Assembly (NCBI RefSeq): GCF_900110255.1
Contig: NZ_FODD01000063.1
Location: 1 to 32,340 of the forward strand
Direction of reading: 5' to 3'
Length of the DNA stretch: 32,340 nt
Source: Actinacidiphila rubida
Lineage (GTDB): Bacteria > Actinomycetota > Actinomycetes > Streptomycetales > Streptomycetaceae
Under the pieces are notes generated by a model that saw only the letters and a list, made by a program, of their open reading frames with translations, had not been told where the DNA came from and did not search any database. Positions 23,250 to 30,680 of this stretch are shown piece after piece. Position numbers and translations under genes: made by a program. The number at the start of each line of letters is the position of its first letter. Positions within the stretch are counted from its first letter, which is position 1.

Positions 23250-24110
23250 ATGACCGGACGTCGAGGAATGCTGGCACGCCTCAGGTCGGCACCGCAGTGG
23301 ACGGCGGCCGCCGCCGCGTTCGCCGTGATCGCCGTCGCCGCGGTGACCACCGCGCTCGTCGCGCCGGGGTCGCCGGCCGCGGCCGCGCACGCCGGCGTGC
23401 CCCATCTGCCGGGCGTGCCGGCCGGGAAGGACGGCGGCCCGTCCGGGCGGCCCACCGCGTCCGGCGGTTCCGCGCACGCGCCGGCCCACCCCGCCGCGCC
23501 GCCGGTGCCCGACACCATCGTGCACGCCGCCGAGATATCCGGGCCGGCCGTCAACATCACCATCGACGACGGCCCCGACCCCGTGTGGACCCCCAAGGTC
23601 CTGGCCGTGCTGAGGAAGCACCACGTGCACGCCGTGTTCTGCATGATCGGCCCGCAGGCCGCCGCCCACCCCGACCTGGTGCGGCAGGTCGTCGCCGAGG
23701 GCCACCGGCTGTGCGACCACACCGTGCACCACGACACGGGCATGGACCACAAGCCGTTCGCCTACCAGAAGTCCGAGATCATGGACGCCCTGCAGATGAT
23801 CGAGACCGCCTCCGGCGGCGCCCGCGTGTCCTACTACCGTGCGCCCGGCGGCGCGTTCACCCCCGCCAGCCGCGCGCTCGCCGCCCAGCACGGCATGCGG
23901 CCGCTGGGCTGGAACGTGGACACCAAGGACTTCGACCGCCCCGGCACCCAGGTCATCGTCAACACCGTCAAGAGCGAGATCCACAACGGCCCGACGATCC
24001 TCTTCCACGACGGCGGCGGCCAGCGCGCGCAGACCGTCGCCGCCCTCGACCAGGCGCTCACCTGGATCAAGGGGCAGGGCTACGCGTTCAGTTTCCCGAA
24101 GGTGGACTGA
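23250..24110 (+). CDS. Secreted polysaccharide deacetylase (NodB domain)
   Basis: Predicted CE4 deacetylase of 286 residues that removes N-acetyl groups from peptidoglycan or another amino-sugar polymer outside the cell. A signal peptide or anchor (about 17-45) and a Pro/Gly linker come first. The NodB motifs then follow in order: TIDDGPDP (Asp106, Asp107), HTVHHD (His157 and His161 as metal ligands), YRAPGG, WNVDTKDF and LFHDGGG (His253). All five are intact, so it should be active. ATG at 23250 follows GACGGGGAAAC; longer frames are low-complexity. The preceding 241 bp hold no gene I can support. The 3' end overlaps the convergent pbpA-like gene by 23 bp. Confidence 0.92.
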   Translation: MTGRRGMLARLRSAPQWTAAAAAFAVIAVAAVTTALVAPGSPAAAAHAGVPHLPGVPAGKDGGPSGRPTASGGSAHAPAHPAAPPVPDTIVHAAEISGPAVNITIDDGPDPVWTPKVLAVLRKHHVHAVFCMIGPQAAAHPDLVRQVVAEGHRLCDHTVHHDTGMDHKPFAYQKSEIMDALQMIETASGGARVSYYRAPGGAFTPASRALAAQHGMRPLGWNVDTKDFDRPGTQVIVNTVKSEIHNGPTILFHDGGGQRAQTVAALDQALTWIKGQGYAFSFPKVD

Positions 24111-25584
24111 ACTCACCGGTCGGCGCGGGGGACCGCAGCACCGCCTGCATGACCGCCTTCGCGATCGGCGCCGCGTTGCCGCCGCCGGAGATGTCCGCCC
24201 GCTGCGCTTCCGCGTCCTCCACCACCACGGCCACCGCCACCGTCGCGTGGTCCGCGGTCGCCGGCTTCGCGTAGCTGATGAACCAGGCGTACGGGGTGCC
24301 GACGTTGGCCAGGCCGTGCTGCGCGGTGCCGGTCTTGCCGCCGACGACGACGCCGGGGATCGCCGCGTTGCCGCCGGTGCCGTCGGTCACCACCGCCTCC
24401 ATCAGCATCTGCAACTGCCTGGCGGTGTCGCCGCTGACGGCCTGGTGCAGCAGCGACGGACGCGTGGTGGAGACCGTCATGCCGCTGTGGTTGGTCACCC
24501 GGTCCACCAGGTAGGGGCGCATCAGCCGGCCCCCGTTGCCGACCGCCGCCGCCACCATCGCCATCTGCAGCGGCGTCGCCGTGGTGTCGAACTGCCCGAT
24601 CGAGGACAGGCCCACCTGGTCGGGGCCCATCGCGGTGTCCACCGTGCTCTTGGCCACGCCCGCCGGGATCCGCAACCGCGTGTCGTTGAAGCCGAAACGC
24701 TGCGCCTGGTCGACCACCCCGTGCGGCCCGAGATCGGTGCCGAGCTTGGCGAACACCGTGTTGCACGAGATCCGGAACGCGTCGTACACGCTGGCGTCCC
24801 GGCACCCGTCGGACTCGTTCGTCAGGTCCACCAGGGTGCCCTGCAGCCGGTACGGGTCCGGGGAGTCGGTGGGCGCCATCACGTCCTTGACCAGGCCCAG
24901 CTGGAGCGCCGCCGCCGCCGTGACCACCTTGAACGTCGAACCCGGCGGGTAGGTCTGCCGGATCGCCCGGTCCAGCATCGGCTGCGCCGGGTCCTGGGTG
25001 AGCCGGTTCCACGCCGCGCCCACCGCCGTGCCCGTGCCGGACAGCAGCGACGGGTCGTACGACGGTGACGAGACCAAGGCCAGGATGCGGCCGGTGGCCG
25101 GATCGAGGGCCGCCACCGCGCCCCGCCGTCCCGCCAGGCCCGCGAACGCCGCTTGCTGCGCCGACGGCTCGATGGTGGTGTGCACGTCGCCGCCGCGCTG
25201 CCGGGCCCGGGTCAGCTCCTGCCACAGCGGAGCCGACGCCAGCGTGCCGCTGGTGCCCGACAGCACGCCGTCCTCGGTGCCCTCCAGCAGCGTGGCGCCG
25301 TAGGTCTGCGACGCGAAACCGGTCACCGGCGCGTACAGCGGGCCCTCCGGATAGGTCCGCTCGTACCGCAACTGGCCCCCGGTGAAGCGCGATCCGGTGA
25401 CCCGCCGGTCGCCCACCATGATGTTGCCGCGCGGCTGCTGGTAACGCGTGATCGCGATCCGGCGGTTGGCCGGGTTGCCGGTGAACTCGCCTGCCTGCAG
25501 CACCTGGACACGGGCGGTGTTGACCAGCACGGCGGTCAGCAGCAGGGCGCAGAACACGGCGGCGTGACGCATGCAGCGGTTCAT
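24088..25584 (-). CDS. pbpA: Class B penicillin-binding protein (PbpA-like transpeptidase)
   Basis: Membrane-anchored peptidoglycan D,D-transpeptidase of 498 residues. One N-terminal membrane segment (about 6-24) leads to the class B dimerisation region (ITRYQQPRGNIMVGDRRV onward). The transpeptidase domain has all three motifs: SxxK at Ser216-Thr-Phe-Lys219, SxN at Ser273-Cys-Asn275, and KTG at Lys417-Thr-Gly. No PASTA domain is present. ATG at 25584 overlaps the stop of the upstream SEDS gene (ATGA), so the pair is translationally coupled. This fits the SEDS glycosyltransferase plus bPBP unit known from RodA-PBP2 and FtsW-FtsI. A Ser/Thr kinase gene, often linked to pbpA in actinobacteria, is not in this window. 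The end overlaps the NodB gene. Confidence 0.94.
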   Translation of the reverse strand: MNRCMRHAAVFCALLLTAVLVNTARVQVLQAGEFTGNPANRRIAITRYQQPRGNIMVGDRRVTGSRFTGGQLRYERTYPEGPLYAPVTGFASQTYGATLLEGTEDGVLSGTSGTLASAPLWQELTRARQRGGDVHTTIEPSAQQAAFAGLAGRRGAVAALDPATGRILALVSSPSYDPSLLSGTGTAVGAAWNRLTQDPAQPMLDRAIRQTYPPGSTFKVVTAAAALQLGLVKDVMAPTDSPDPYRLQGTLVDLTNESDGCRDASVYDAFRISCNTVFAKLGTDLGPHGVVDQAQRFGFNDTRLRIPAGVAKSTVDTAMGPDQVGLSSIGQFDTTATPLQMAMVAAAVGNGGRLMRPYLVDRVTNHSGMTVSTTRPSLLHQAVSGDTARQLQMLMEAVVTDGTGGNAAIPGVVVGGKTGTAQHGLANVGTPYAWFISYAKPATADHATVAVAVVVEDAEAQRADISGGGNAAPIAKAVMQAVLRSPAPTGEFSPPSGN

Positions 25585-27041
25585 CCGGCGGCCTCCCCGG
25601 ATTCCTCGGCGCTGTCTGAGCGTTCCGCCGCGAGCCCGGCGCGGCGGCCGGCCCCGGCACCGCCACCGGCGCCGCGGGGGTCACCGCCGTCCGCGGGCTC
25701 CGGGCGCCGGGCCCGGTCGCTGATCTTGATCAGCACCGCCACGATGATCCAGTTGGTGATCACCGAGGAGCCGCCCTGCGCCAGGAACGGCATCGCCATG
25801 CCGGTCAGCGGGATCAGGTCCATCACGCCGCCGGCGATCACGAACACCTGGAGCGCCAGGATCGACGCCAGTCCGGTCGCCAGCAGCCGGCCGAACGGGT
25901 CGCGCAGCGAAAGCCCCGCCATGAACCCGCGGTTGACCAGCAGCGCGTACAGCAGCAGCAGCGCCGACAGCCCGACCAGGCCGAACTCCTCGCCTGCGGT
26001 GGCCAGCACGAAGTCCGACTTGGCGGCGAAGCCGATCAGGTACGAGTAGCCCTGGCCCAGTCCCGTGCCCAGCGCACCCCCGTTGGCGAAGGCGAACAGC
26101 GACTGTGCGAGCTGGCTGGGGCCGAGCCCGGCGTCGATGGTGCGGAACGGGTGCAGCCAGTCCAGCACGCGGGTGTGCACGTGCGGCTCCAGGGACCCGG
26201 CGGCGAAGGCCCCGAGACCGGCCAGCAGCAGCCCCACCGCGATCCAGCCGGTCCTGCCGGTCGCCACGTACAGCATGATCACGAACAGGCAGAAGAACAG
26301 CAGCGAGGTGCCCAGGTCGCGCTCGACGACCAGCACGCCCATGCTCATGATCCAGATCGCCAGCACCGGGCCGAGCACGCGCCCGGTCGGCAGCTGCATC
26401 CGCCGCGTCACCCGGCGGCCGGTGTACGCCAGAGCCGCCCGGTTCGCCGACAGGTACCCGGCGAAGAACACCGCGAGCAGCACCTTCGCGAACTCGCCCG
26501 GCTGGAGGGAGAATCCGGCGAACCGCACCCAGATCTTCGCGCCGTTCACCGCGGGGAAGGCGATCGGCGCCACCAGCAGGACCAGCGCCAGCGTCACGCT
26601 GACGTACGCGTACCGGGCCAGTAGCCGGTGGTCGCGGAGCGCCAGCACCACGATGATGAACAGCGCCACCCCGGTCGCCGACCACACCAGCTGGGCCGGC
26701 GCGGCCCGCGGGCCCAGCGTCGGCTCCAGGTCGAGCCGGTAGATCAGCACCAGGCCGATGCCGTTGAGCAGCACCGCGATCGGCAGCAGCAGCGGGTCGG
26801 CGTACTCGGCGCAGGTGCGCACCGCGACGTGGGCGAGCAGGGCCAGGCCGGCCAGGCCCGCGCCGTAGCCGAGGGTGCCGGGCGGCACGGCGCCGTTCTT
26901 GGCCAGGCCGACCTCGGCGTAGCCGTACATCGAGACCAGCACGGCGGCGACGATCAGCGACAGCTCGACCCCGCGGCGGGCGGACCGCTGCGGGGCCGGC
27001 GGGGGAGGAGCGGTGGGCGCGGTCGCCGACGGGGCGCTCAT
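25581..27041 (-). CDS. rodA: SEDS peptidoglycan glycosyltransferase (RodA/FtsW family)
   Basis: Integral membrane protein of 486 residues that polymerises lipid II into glycan chains. About 10-12 membrane segments run from residue 25 to about 450. Family marks are GAKIWVRFAGFSLQPGEFAKVLLAVFFAGYL, ERDLGTSLLFF, GTGLGQGYSYLIGFAAKSDFVLATAGEEFGLVG and PLTGMAMPFLAQGGSS. All lie in the expected order. A Pro/Ala start and a Gly/Ala/Arg C-terminal tail are probably cytoplasmic. ATG at 27041 has no ribosome site, but TAGCGT lies eight bases upstream, which suggests a nearly leaderless transcript. The stop overlaps pbpA (ATGA). Confidence 0.94.
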   Translation of the reverse strand: MSAPSATAPTAPPPPAPQRSARRGVELSLIVAAVLVSMYGYAEVGLAKNGAVPPGTLGYGAGLAGLALLAHVAVRTCAEYADPLLLPIAVLLNGIGLVLIYRLDLEPTLGPRAAPAQLVWSATGVALFIIVVLALRDHRLLARYAYVSVTLALVLLVAPIAFPAVNGAKIWVRFAGFSLQPGEFAKVLLAVFFAGYLSANRAALAYTGRRVTRRMQLPTGRVLGPVLAIWIMSMGVLVVERDLGTSLLFFCLFVIMLYVATGRTGWIAVGLLLAGLGAFAAGSLEPHVHTRVLDWLHPFRTIDAGLGPSQLAQSLFAFANGGALGTGLGQGYSYLIGFAAKSDFVLATAGEEFGLVGLSALLLLYALLVNRGFMAGLSLRDPFGRLLATGLASILALQVFVIAGGVMDLIPLTGMAMPFLAQGGSSVITNWIIVAVLIKISDRARRPEPADGGDPRGAGGGAGAGRRAGLAAERSDSAEESGEAAG

Positions 27042-27049
27042 GGGCGGCC

Positions 27050-27055
27050 ACGCTA
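27050..27055 (-). promoter_or_regulatory. -10 box before the SEDS gene
   Basis: TAGCGT on the minus strand ends eight bases before ATG at 27041. The same hexamer stands before the GNAT gene at a similar distance, which supports a leaderless start here. Confidence 0.4.
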
Positions 27056-27154
27056 GCAACCGGTGACCGTTATGTCCGCTAGGTGCGCCATGCGGCCCGC
27101 TGCTGTCCCTCCGGTGGGCGGCAGCCGGCCCTCCGGAGGGCGTCAGCAGGGACG

Positions 27155-27160
27155 TAGGGT
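27155..27160 (+). promoter_or_regulatory. -10 box before the pentapeptide-repeat gene
   Basis: TAGGGT ends seven bases before GTG at 27168 (ten before ATG at 27171). No ribosome site is seen, so the mRNA is probably leaderless and GTG at 27168 would be its first codon. Confidence 0.45.
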
Positions 27161-27167
27161 GACCGGT

Positions 27168-27824
27168 GTGATGGTTCCGGAAGAGCTCGCCGACCTGCCG
27201 TACGCGGACCTGCTGCAGTCGCACACCGGCCCGTTGGCCGTCGAAGGCGACTACGACACGGTCCACTTCGACGGGCTCGCGTTCCCCGGCGGCCAGGCGG
27301 CCAACGGCTCGCGCTTCCTGGAGTCCGCCGTCACCGACTGCGTCTTCGACGACACCGACCTGCGGCGCAGCCGCTTCAACGACCTCTGGGCCTCCGGCAC
27401 CCGCTTCACCGGCGTCTCCCTCGCCGAGACCGACTGGCTGGACTCCTCCCTCACCGGCTGCTCGCTGGCCGGCGTCGAGGCCTTCGGCGCGGTGCTGCGA
27501 CGCGTGGTGCTGCGCCGCTGCAAGCTCGACTCGGTGAACCTGCGCGGCGCCGCCCTGCACGACGTGGTCTTCGAGGACTGCGTCCTGCGGGACGTGGACT
27601 TCGGCGAGGCCACGCTGTCCGGCGTGACCTTCCCCGGCAGCCGGCTGGAGCAGGCCCGCTTCGGCCGCGCCACCGCGACCAAGGTCGACCTGCGCGGAGC
27701 CGTCGCCATCGACCTCGCCGACGGCTACGACAGCCTGCGCGGCGCGGTCATCAGCTCCACCCAGCTGCTGGACCTGGCCCCCGCGCTGGCCGCCACGCTC
27801 GGCATCGACGTCGAGGACCGCTGA
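27168..27824 (+). CDS. Pentapeptide-repeat protein
   Basis: 218-residue protein built mostly of pentapeptide repeats (A/C/S/T/V-D/N-L/F-x-x), which fold into a right-handed four-sided beta-helix. Clear repeats run from about residue 40 to 185: GSRFLESAVTDCVFDDTDLRRSRFND, SGTRFTGVSLAETDW, CKLDSVNLRGAALHDVVFEDCVLRDVDFGEATL. The C-terminus (SSTQLLDLAPALAATLGIDVED) is a helix-like cap. Some family members mimic DNA and shield gyrase, but nothing here shows that role, and it is not a close match to Qnr by eye. It diverges from rodA-pbpA and precedes the GPx gene on the same strand by 34 bp. Confidence 0.9.
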   Translation: MMVPEELADLPYADLLQSHTGPLAVEGDYDTVHFDGLAFPGGQAANGSRFLESAVTDCVFDDTDLRRSRFNDLWASGTRFTGVSLAETDWLDSSLTGCSLAGVEAFGAVLRRVVLRRCKLDSVNLRGAALHDVVFEDCVLRDVDFGEATLSGVTFPGSRLEQARFGRATATKVDLRGAVAIDLADGYDSLRGAVISSTQLLDLAPALAATLGIDVEDR

Positions 27825-27858
27825 GCCCCCGCACCGACCCCACCCTCAGGAGAACCCC

Positions 27859-28350
27859 GTGAGCACTGTGTACGACATCCCCCTGCGCACCCTGGACGGC
27901 GCCGCGACCTCGCTGGCCGACCACCGCGGCAAGGCCGTGCTGGTGGTGAACGTCGCCTCCAAGTGCGGCCTCACCCCGCAGTACGAGGGCCTGGAGCGGC
28001 TGCAGAAGCGCTACGCCGACCGCGGCTTCACCGTCCTCGGCGTCCCCTGCAACCAGTTCGGCGGGCAGGAGCCCGGCAGCGCGGAGGAGATCCAGACCTT
28101 CTGCTCCGCCACCTACGGCGTCAGCTTCCCGATGCTGGAGAAGATCGAGGTCAACGGGCCGGGCCGGCACCCGCTGTACGCGGCGCTGACCGAGGTTCCC
28201 GACGCCTCGGGCGAGGCCGGCGACATCACCTGGAACTTCGAGAAGTTCCTCGTCGGCACGGACGGCCAGGTCGTCGGCCGGTTCCGCCCGCGCACCGAGC
28301 CGGAGGCCGCCGAGGTCACCGGGGCGATCGAGGCCCAGCTGGGCGCGTGA
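27859..28350 (+). CDS. Glutathione peroxidase family thiol peroxidase
   Basis: 163-residue cytoplasmic peroxidase of the GPx fold that reduces hydroperoxides. The peroxidatic Cys36 is in NVASKCGLTPQY. Gln70 is in CNQFGGQEPG, and Trp125-Asn126 are in ITWNFEKFL, so the catalytic tetrad is complete. It uses Cys, not selenocysteine. Cys82 in FCSATYG is a good candidate resolving residue. Streptomyces make mycothiol rather than glutathione, so thioredoxin is the more likely reductant (inference). GTG at 27859 has AGGAGAA upstream. It may share a transcript with the pentapeptide-repeat gene. Confidence 0.95.
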   Translation: MSTVYDIPLRTLDGAATSLADHRGKAVLVVNVASKCGLTPQYEGLERLQKRYADRGFTVLGVPCNQFGGQEPGSAEEIQTFCSATYGVSFPMLEKIEVNGPGRHPLYAALTEVPDASGEAGDITWNFEKFLVGTDGQVVGRFRPRTEPEAAEVTGAIEAQLGA

Positions 28351-28516
28351 CGCGCACGGGGCATCTGTGTCTCCGTGTGACCAGCGGTTCCGCACGTGCG
28401 CGGCTCCCCTTCGTGCGCGAACGCGCCATGGCAGAATCCGGCCCGTCGGGGGACATTGTCCGGATCACCCCCTTCCTGGAAGGCTCTTCTTACCGCCTCC
28501 CGACGAGGAAGGGACA

Positions 28517-28990
28517 GTGGCAGTGCAGGAGATCGAGTTCCGTAGCGGACACCTCTGTGTCGACACGGACCCTGCCCTGTGCGTTCCTTGCCAGGAGCGG
28601 TTGGATCGGCAACTCGCCTTGCTTCCCCGGGTATACGGCGAGTTGGAGGTTGCGCTCGTACCGGCGCCGGACTCCGGCGACCGAGTGACCGGCATCGACC
28701 GGCCCGGCATCCCCCTGAACGGGCCGGCTGTCGAGGCGCGCGCCGCTATTCGAGGCACTCTCGCCTCCTGGGCCGATCTGATAGTCGAGGGCCGCACCGT
28801 CCGTCTCCCCCTACGGACGGTGCCGGCCCTCGCAGCCTTCCTCCGGCGCCATCTCGGCTGGCTCGCCGTTCATCCGGCGGCCGACGACGCGGCGACGGAG
28901 ATCGACGCACTGCTCCAGCGGTCGCTCATGGTGGCGCGCGCACTCCCCGAGGGCGCCGCCGTGCCCGCGGGTTCGTGCGACGCCGCCTGA
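28517..28990 (+). CDS. Small Cys-containing hypothetical protein
   Basis: 157 residues; I do not recognise the family. It starts with EIEFRSGHLCVDTDPALCVPCQERLDRQL, where Cys14, Cys22 and Cys25 (C-x7-C-x2-C) could hold part of a metal site. A fourth Cys near the end (GSCDAA) could complete it. The rest is mostly helical with aromatic turns (GTLASWADLIVEGR, AAFLRRHLGWLAVHP). It has no signal peptide or membrane segment. GTG at 28517 follows GAGGAAGGGA; GTG at 28523 is an alternative. Base use here is visibly less GC-rich than in the neighbours (TTG, GTT, CTA-type codons), a hint of different origin. The upstream 166 bp contain the dyad TTCG-TGCG-CGAA (28410-28421). Confidence 0.75.
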   Translation: MAVQEIEFRSGHLCVDTDPALCVPCQERLDRQLALLPRVYGELEVALVPAPDSGDRVTGIDRPGIPLNGPAVEARAAIRGTLASWADLIVEGRTVRLPLRTVPALAAFLRRHLGWLAVHPAADDAATEIDALLQRSLMVARALPEGAAVPAGSCDAA

Positions 28991-29076
28991 GCGACCTCCA
29001 CGTCCCCCGCTCCCGTCCCCCAGCGCCCCGAGCGCGCCGTGTGTCCAGCCCCGCCCCCGGTTTCCCCCCACAGGAA

Positions 29077-29112
29077 GCGGTAGGGCCCGTGAATCATCAC
29101 GGGCCCTACCGC
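29077..29112. terminator. Strong hairpin terminator
   Basis: A perfect 16-bp stem, GCGGTAGGGCCCGTGA (29077-29092) with TCACGGGCCCTACCGC (29097-29112), has a 4-nt loop. It lies between the convergent Cys-containing gene and the NWVP peptide gene and probably ends both transcripts. Confidence 0.9.
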
Positions 29113-29134
29113 TGACAAGGAGAAGAGGGGCGGA

Positions 29135-29413
29135 CTACGGAACCCAGTTCGCCGGTTCGGCGTTGGGCACCCAGTTGTCCGGTTCGGCGTTGGGCACCCA
29201 GTTCGCGGGGGCGGCGTTGGGCACCCAGTTGTCCGGGGCGGCGGGAACCCAGTTGTCCGGTTCGGCGTTGGGCACCCAGTTGTCCGGGCTGGTGTCTGCG
29301 GCGGTGGCGGCCGATGCGCTGTCCGCGATCGTGGCGACAACGCCGGCCGTCGACAGGCCGAGGACCATGGCTGCGACCGCAGCTATCTCAATCTTGCGCC
29401 GGGAACGCGACAT
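29135..29413 (-). CDS. Small secreted peptide made of NWVP repeats
   Basis: 92-residue protein in three parts. A basic start (MSRSRRK) comes first, then a hydrophobic signal segment (about 9-28) with likely cleavage after ADSASA (about 34). The rest consists almost only of repeats. Six NWVP units occur, joined by NAEP, AAP or NAAP and mostly preceded by Asp or Ala; the typical unit is DNWVPNAEP. The period is nine residues, with one unit of eight, and the last NWVP sits directly before the stop codon. The mature part would be about 55-58 residues, acidic, with no Cys and no Lys/Arg. I know no family with this pattern. ATG at 29413 has AAGGA at good spacing. It follows a TrmB/LuxR-type regulator gene on the same strand by 132 bp and is closed by a strong terminator. 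Confidence 0.85.
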   Translation of the reverse strand: MSRSRRKIEIAAVAAMVLGLSTAGVVATIADSASAATAADTSPDNWVPNAEPDNWVPAAPDNWVPNAAPANWVPNAEPDNWVPNAEPANWVP

Positions 29414-29513
29414 TGTGGTCCTTCGGATCGGAGACTCGGGGGGATGTCTCAGTAAGAGTCGTACTCGATCCAAGGATGGCAAAGGCTCAGAGCTGACGGC
29501 CATGTTCCACTTG

Positions 29514-29527
29514 TGCGTACATACGCA
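29514..29527. promoter_or_regulatory. Palindrome upstream of the NWVP peptide gene
   Basis: TGCGTA-CA-TACGCA has perfect 6-bp arms and lies about 100 bp before the peptide start, just past the regulator's stop codon. It is a candidate operator for an independent peptide promoter; the LuxR-type regulator next door is the natural candidate binder. Confidence 0.45.
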
Positions 29528-29545
29528 ATGGCGGGAATGCGCAGC

Positions 29546-30553
29546 TCAAACCAACCCCTGGGCTACCGCAAGGACACCCGCCTGGAATCGGCTGTCCGCC
29601 TGGAGGTACCTCATGATCTCAGACACCAGGCGACTCACGGTGCGCAGAGACACACCTAGTTTGCGGGCGATCCGCTCGTCTGTCAGCCCGTTCGCCAACA
29701 ATCGCATCGTCGTGCGGTGCTGCTCGGTCAGCTCGCCCTCCAGCTCCGCGGTGCTGTTGACCTGTGACGAGTACGGCACCGAGCGCAGCCAGCAGTCCTC
29801 GAAGAGCGCGACGTACGAGCGGATGAGGGCCGTTCCACGGACCACGATGATGGCTTCCGAGGGGATTTCTGGATTGGCCGTCACCAATGCGGTGTGGCTG
29901 TCTGCGAGGAGCAGATCAAAAGGCAGTTGCGGGGCCAGCCGGACCTCTACGCCGGTGGCGGAAAGCTGCGCCAGGTATTTGCGTTGCCGAGGGGCGGAAT
30001 CCACGCTCTGGCCGTAGATGGCCCTTACCTTGATCCCACGGTCGACCAATTCCTTGTCCGCGACAATGGATTGCGCGAGGACTTCGGAGGAGGGCAGCGG
30101 TCCGGGATGCATGGAGCTGGTGTGCCCGGTGATGGAGGCGTTGAATTCCGCGAGCGTCTGCCGCTTCCGCTCGTCACTGCCGGCGAACCGGACCTCGATC
30201 TTCTCGGTCTCCCGCAGGACGGTCGGCCGGTACCGCTCCATGAGGGACTCGGCGGAGTCGAGCAGTCCGCTGAGCGTCTCGCGTTGGTGACGCATCTCCT
30301 CGCGTTGCCTGGCCAGCAGGCCGAGCAGCGCGGTGTCCGGCTCGATGGGGTCGACCTCGTCGGGCATGCGGCCGGGGCGTATCAGTCCCAGGCTCTCCAA
30401 CTCGGCCCAACCGGGCGCGGCCTCCTCCTCCGTCATCCCCGCGGCCGCCGTGGCCTTCGCCGGGACGGAGGAGCCGTGGCTCCGCAAAACCTGATAGAGA
30501 GCGAGCCCGATCTCCCCGGCATCCGGACCCCTGTTGCGAGCAGAATTGGCCAC
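29546..30553 (-). CDS. TrmB/LuxR-type helix-turn-helix regulator
   Basis: 335-residue regulator with a possible DNA-binding unit at each end. The N-terminal part (about 11-60: IGLALYQVLRSHGSSVPAKATAAAGMTEEEAAPGWAELESLGLI) is a winged-helix of the TrmB type. A coiled stretch (about 75-115) and a mixed alpha/beta middle follow (IKVRAIYGQSVDS ... GVEVRLAPQLPFDLLLADSHTALV ... EAIIVVRGTALI), as in TrmB-like sensor parts. The C-terminal LuxR-type helix-turn-helix is LTEQHRTTMRLLANGLTDERIARKLGVSLRTVSRLVSEIM (about 270-310). GTG at 30553 has AAGGGGGA at proper spacing; the longer frame to 30640 is unlikely. Codon use is less GC-rich than in most neighbours. It precedes the NWVP peptide gene and may control it. 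Confidence 0.88.
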   Translation of the reverse strand: MANSARNRGPDAGEIGLALYQVLRSHGSSVPAKATAAAGMTEEEAAPGWAELESLGLIRPGRMPDEVDPIEPDTALLGLLARQREEMRHQRETLSGLLDSAESLMERYRPTVLRETEKIEVRFAGSDERKRQTLAEFNASITGHTSSMHPGPLPSSEVLAQSIVADKELVDRGIKVRAIYGQSVDSAPRQRKYLAQLSATGVEVRLAPQLPFDLLLADSHTALVTANPEIPSEAIIVVRGTALIRSYVALFEDCWLRSVPYSSQVNSTAELEGELTEQHRTTMRLLANGLTDERIARKLGVSLRTVSRLVSEIMRYLQADSRFQAGVLAVAQGLV

Positions 30554-30666
30554 GAGTTCCCCCTTTCGCCACCATGCGCCCTGTCTTTCAGACCCGGGTG
30601 AGACCCGGTTCCGAGGCGACTCTAGCAACTGAGCGGCCACGTGCCAGCGGGTGAGCCGGCACGGTT

Positions 30667-30680
30667 CCGTTCATGAACGG
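30667..30680. promoter_or_regulatory. Perfect 14-bp palindrome between the LuxR-type and Gfo/Idh genes
   Basis: CCGTTCATGAACGG is a perfect palindrome midway in the 259-bp divergent region (114 bp from one start, 133 from the other). It is a candidate operator for either gene. Otherwise I see no gene in this gap. Confidence 0.45.

Noticed and set aside
27168..27824. Quinolone-resistance (Qnr) protein
   Set aside because: It has pentapeptide repeats, but that alone does not show gyrase protection, and the sequence is not recognisably Qnr.
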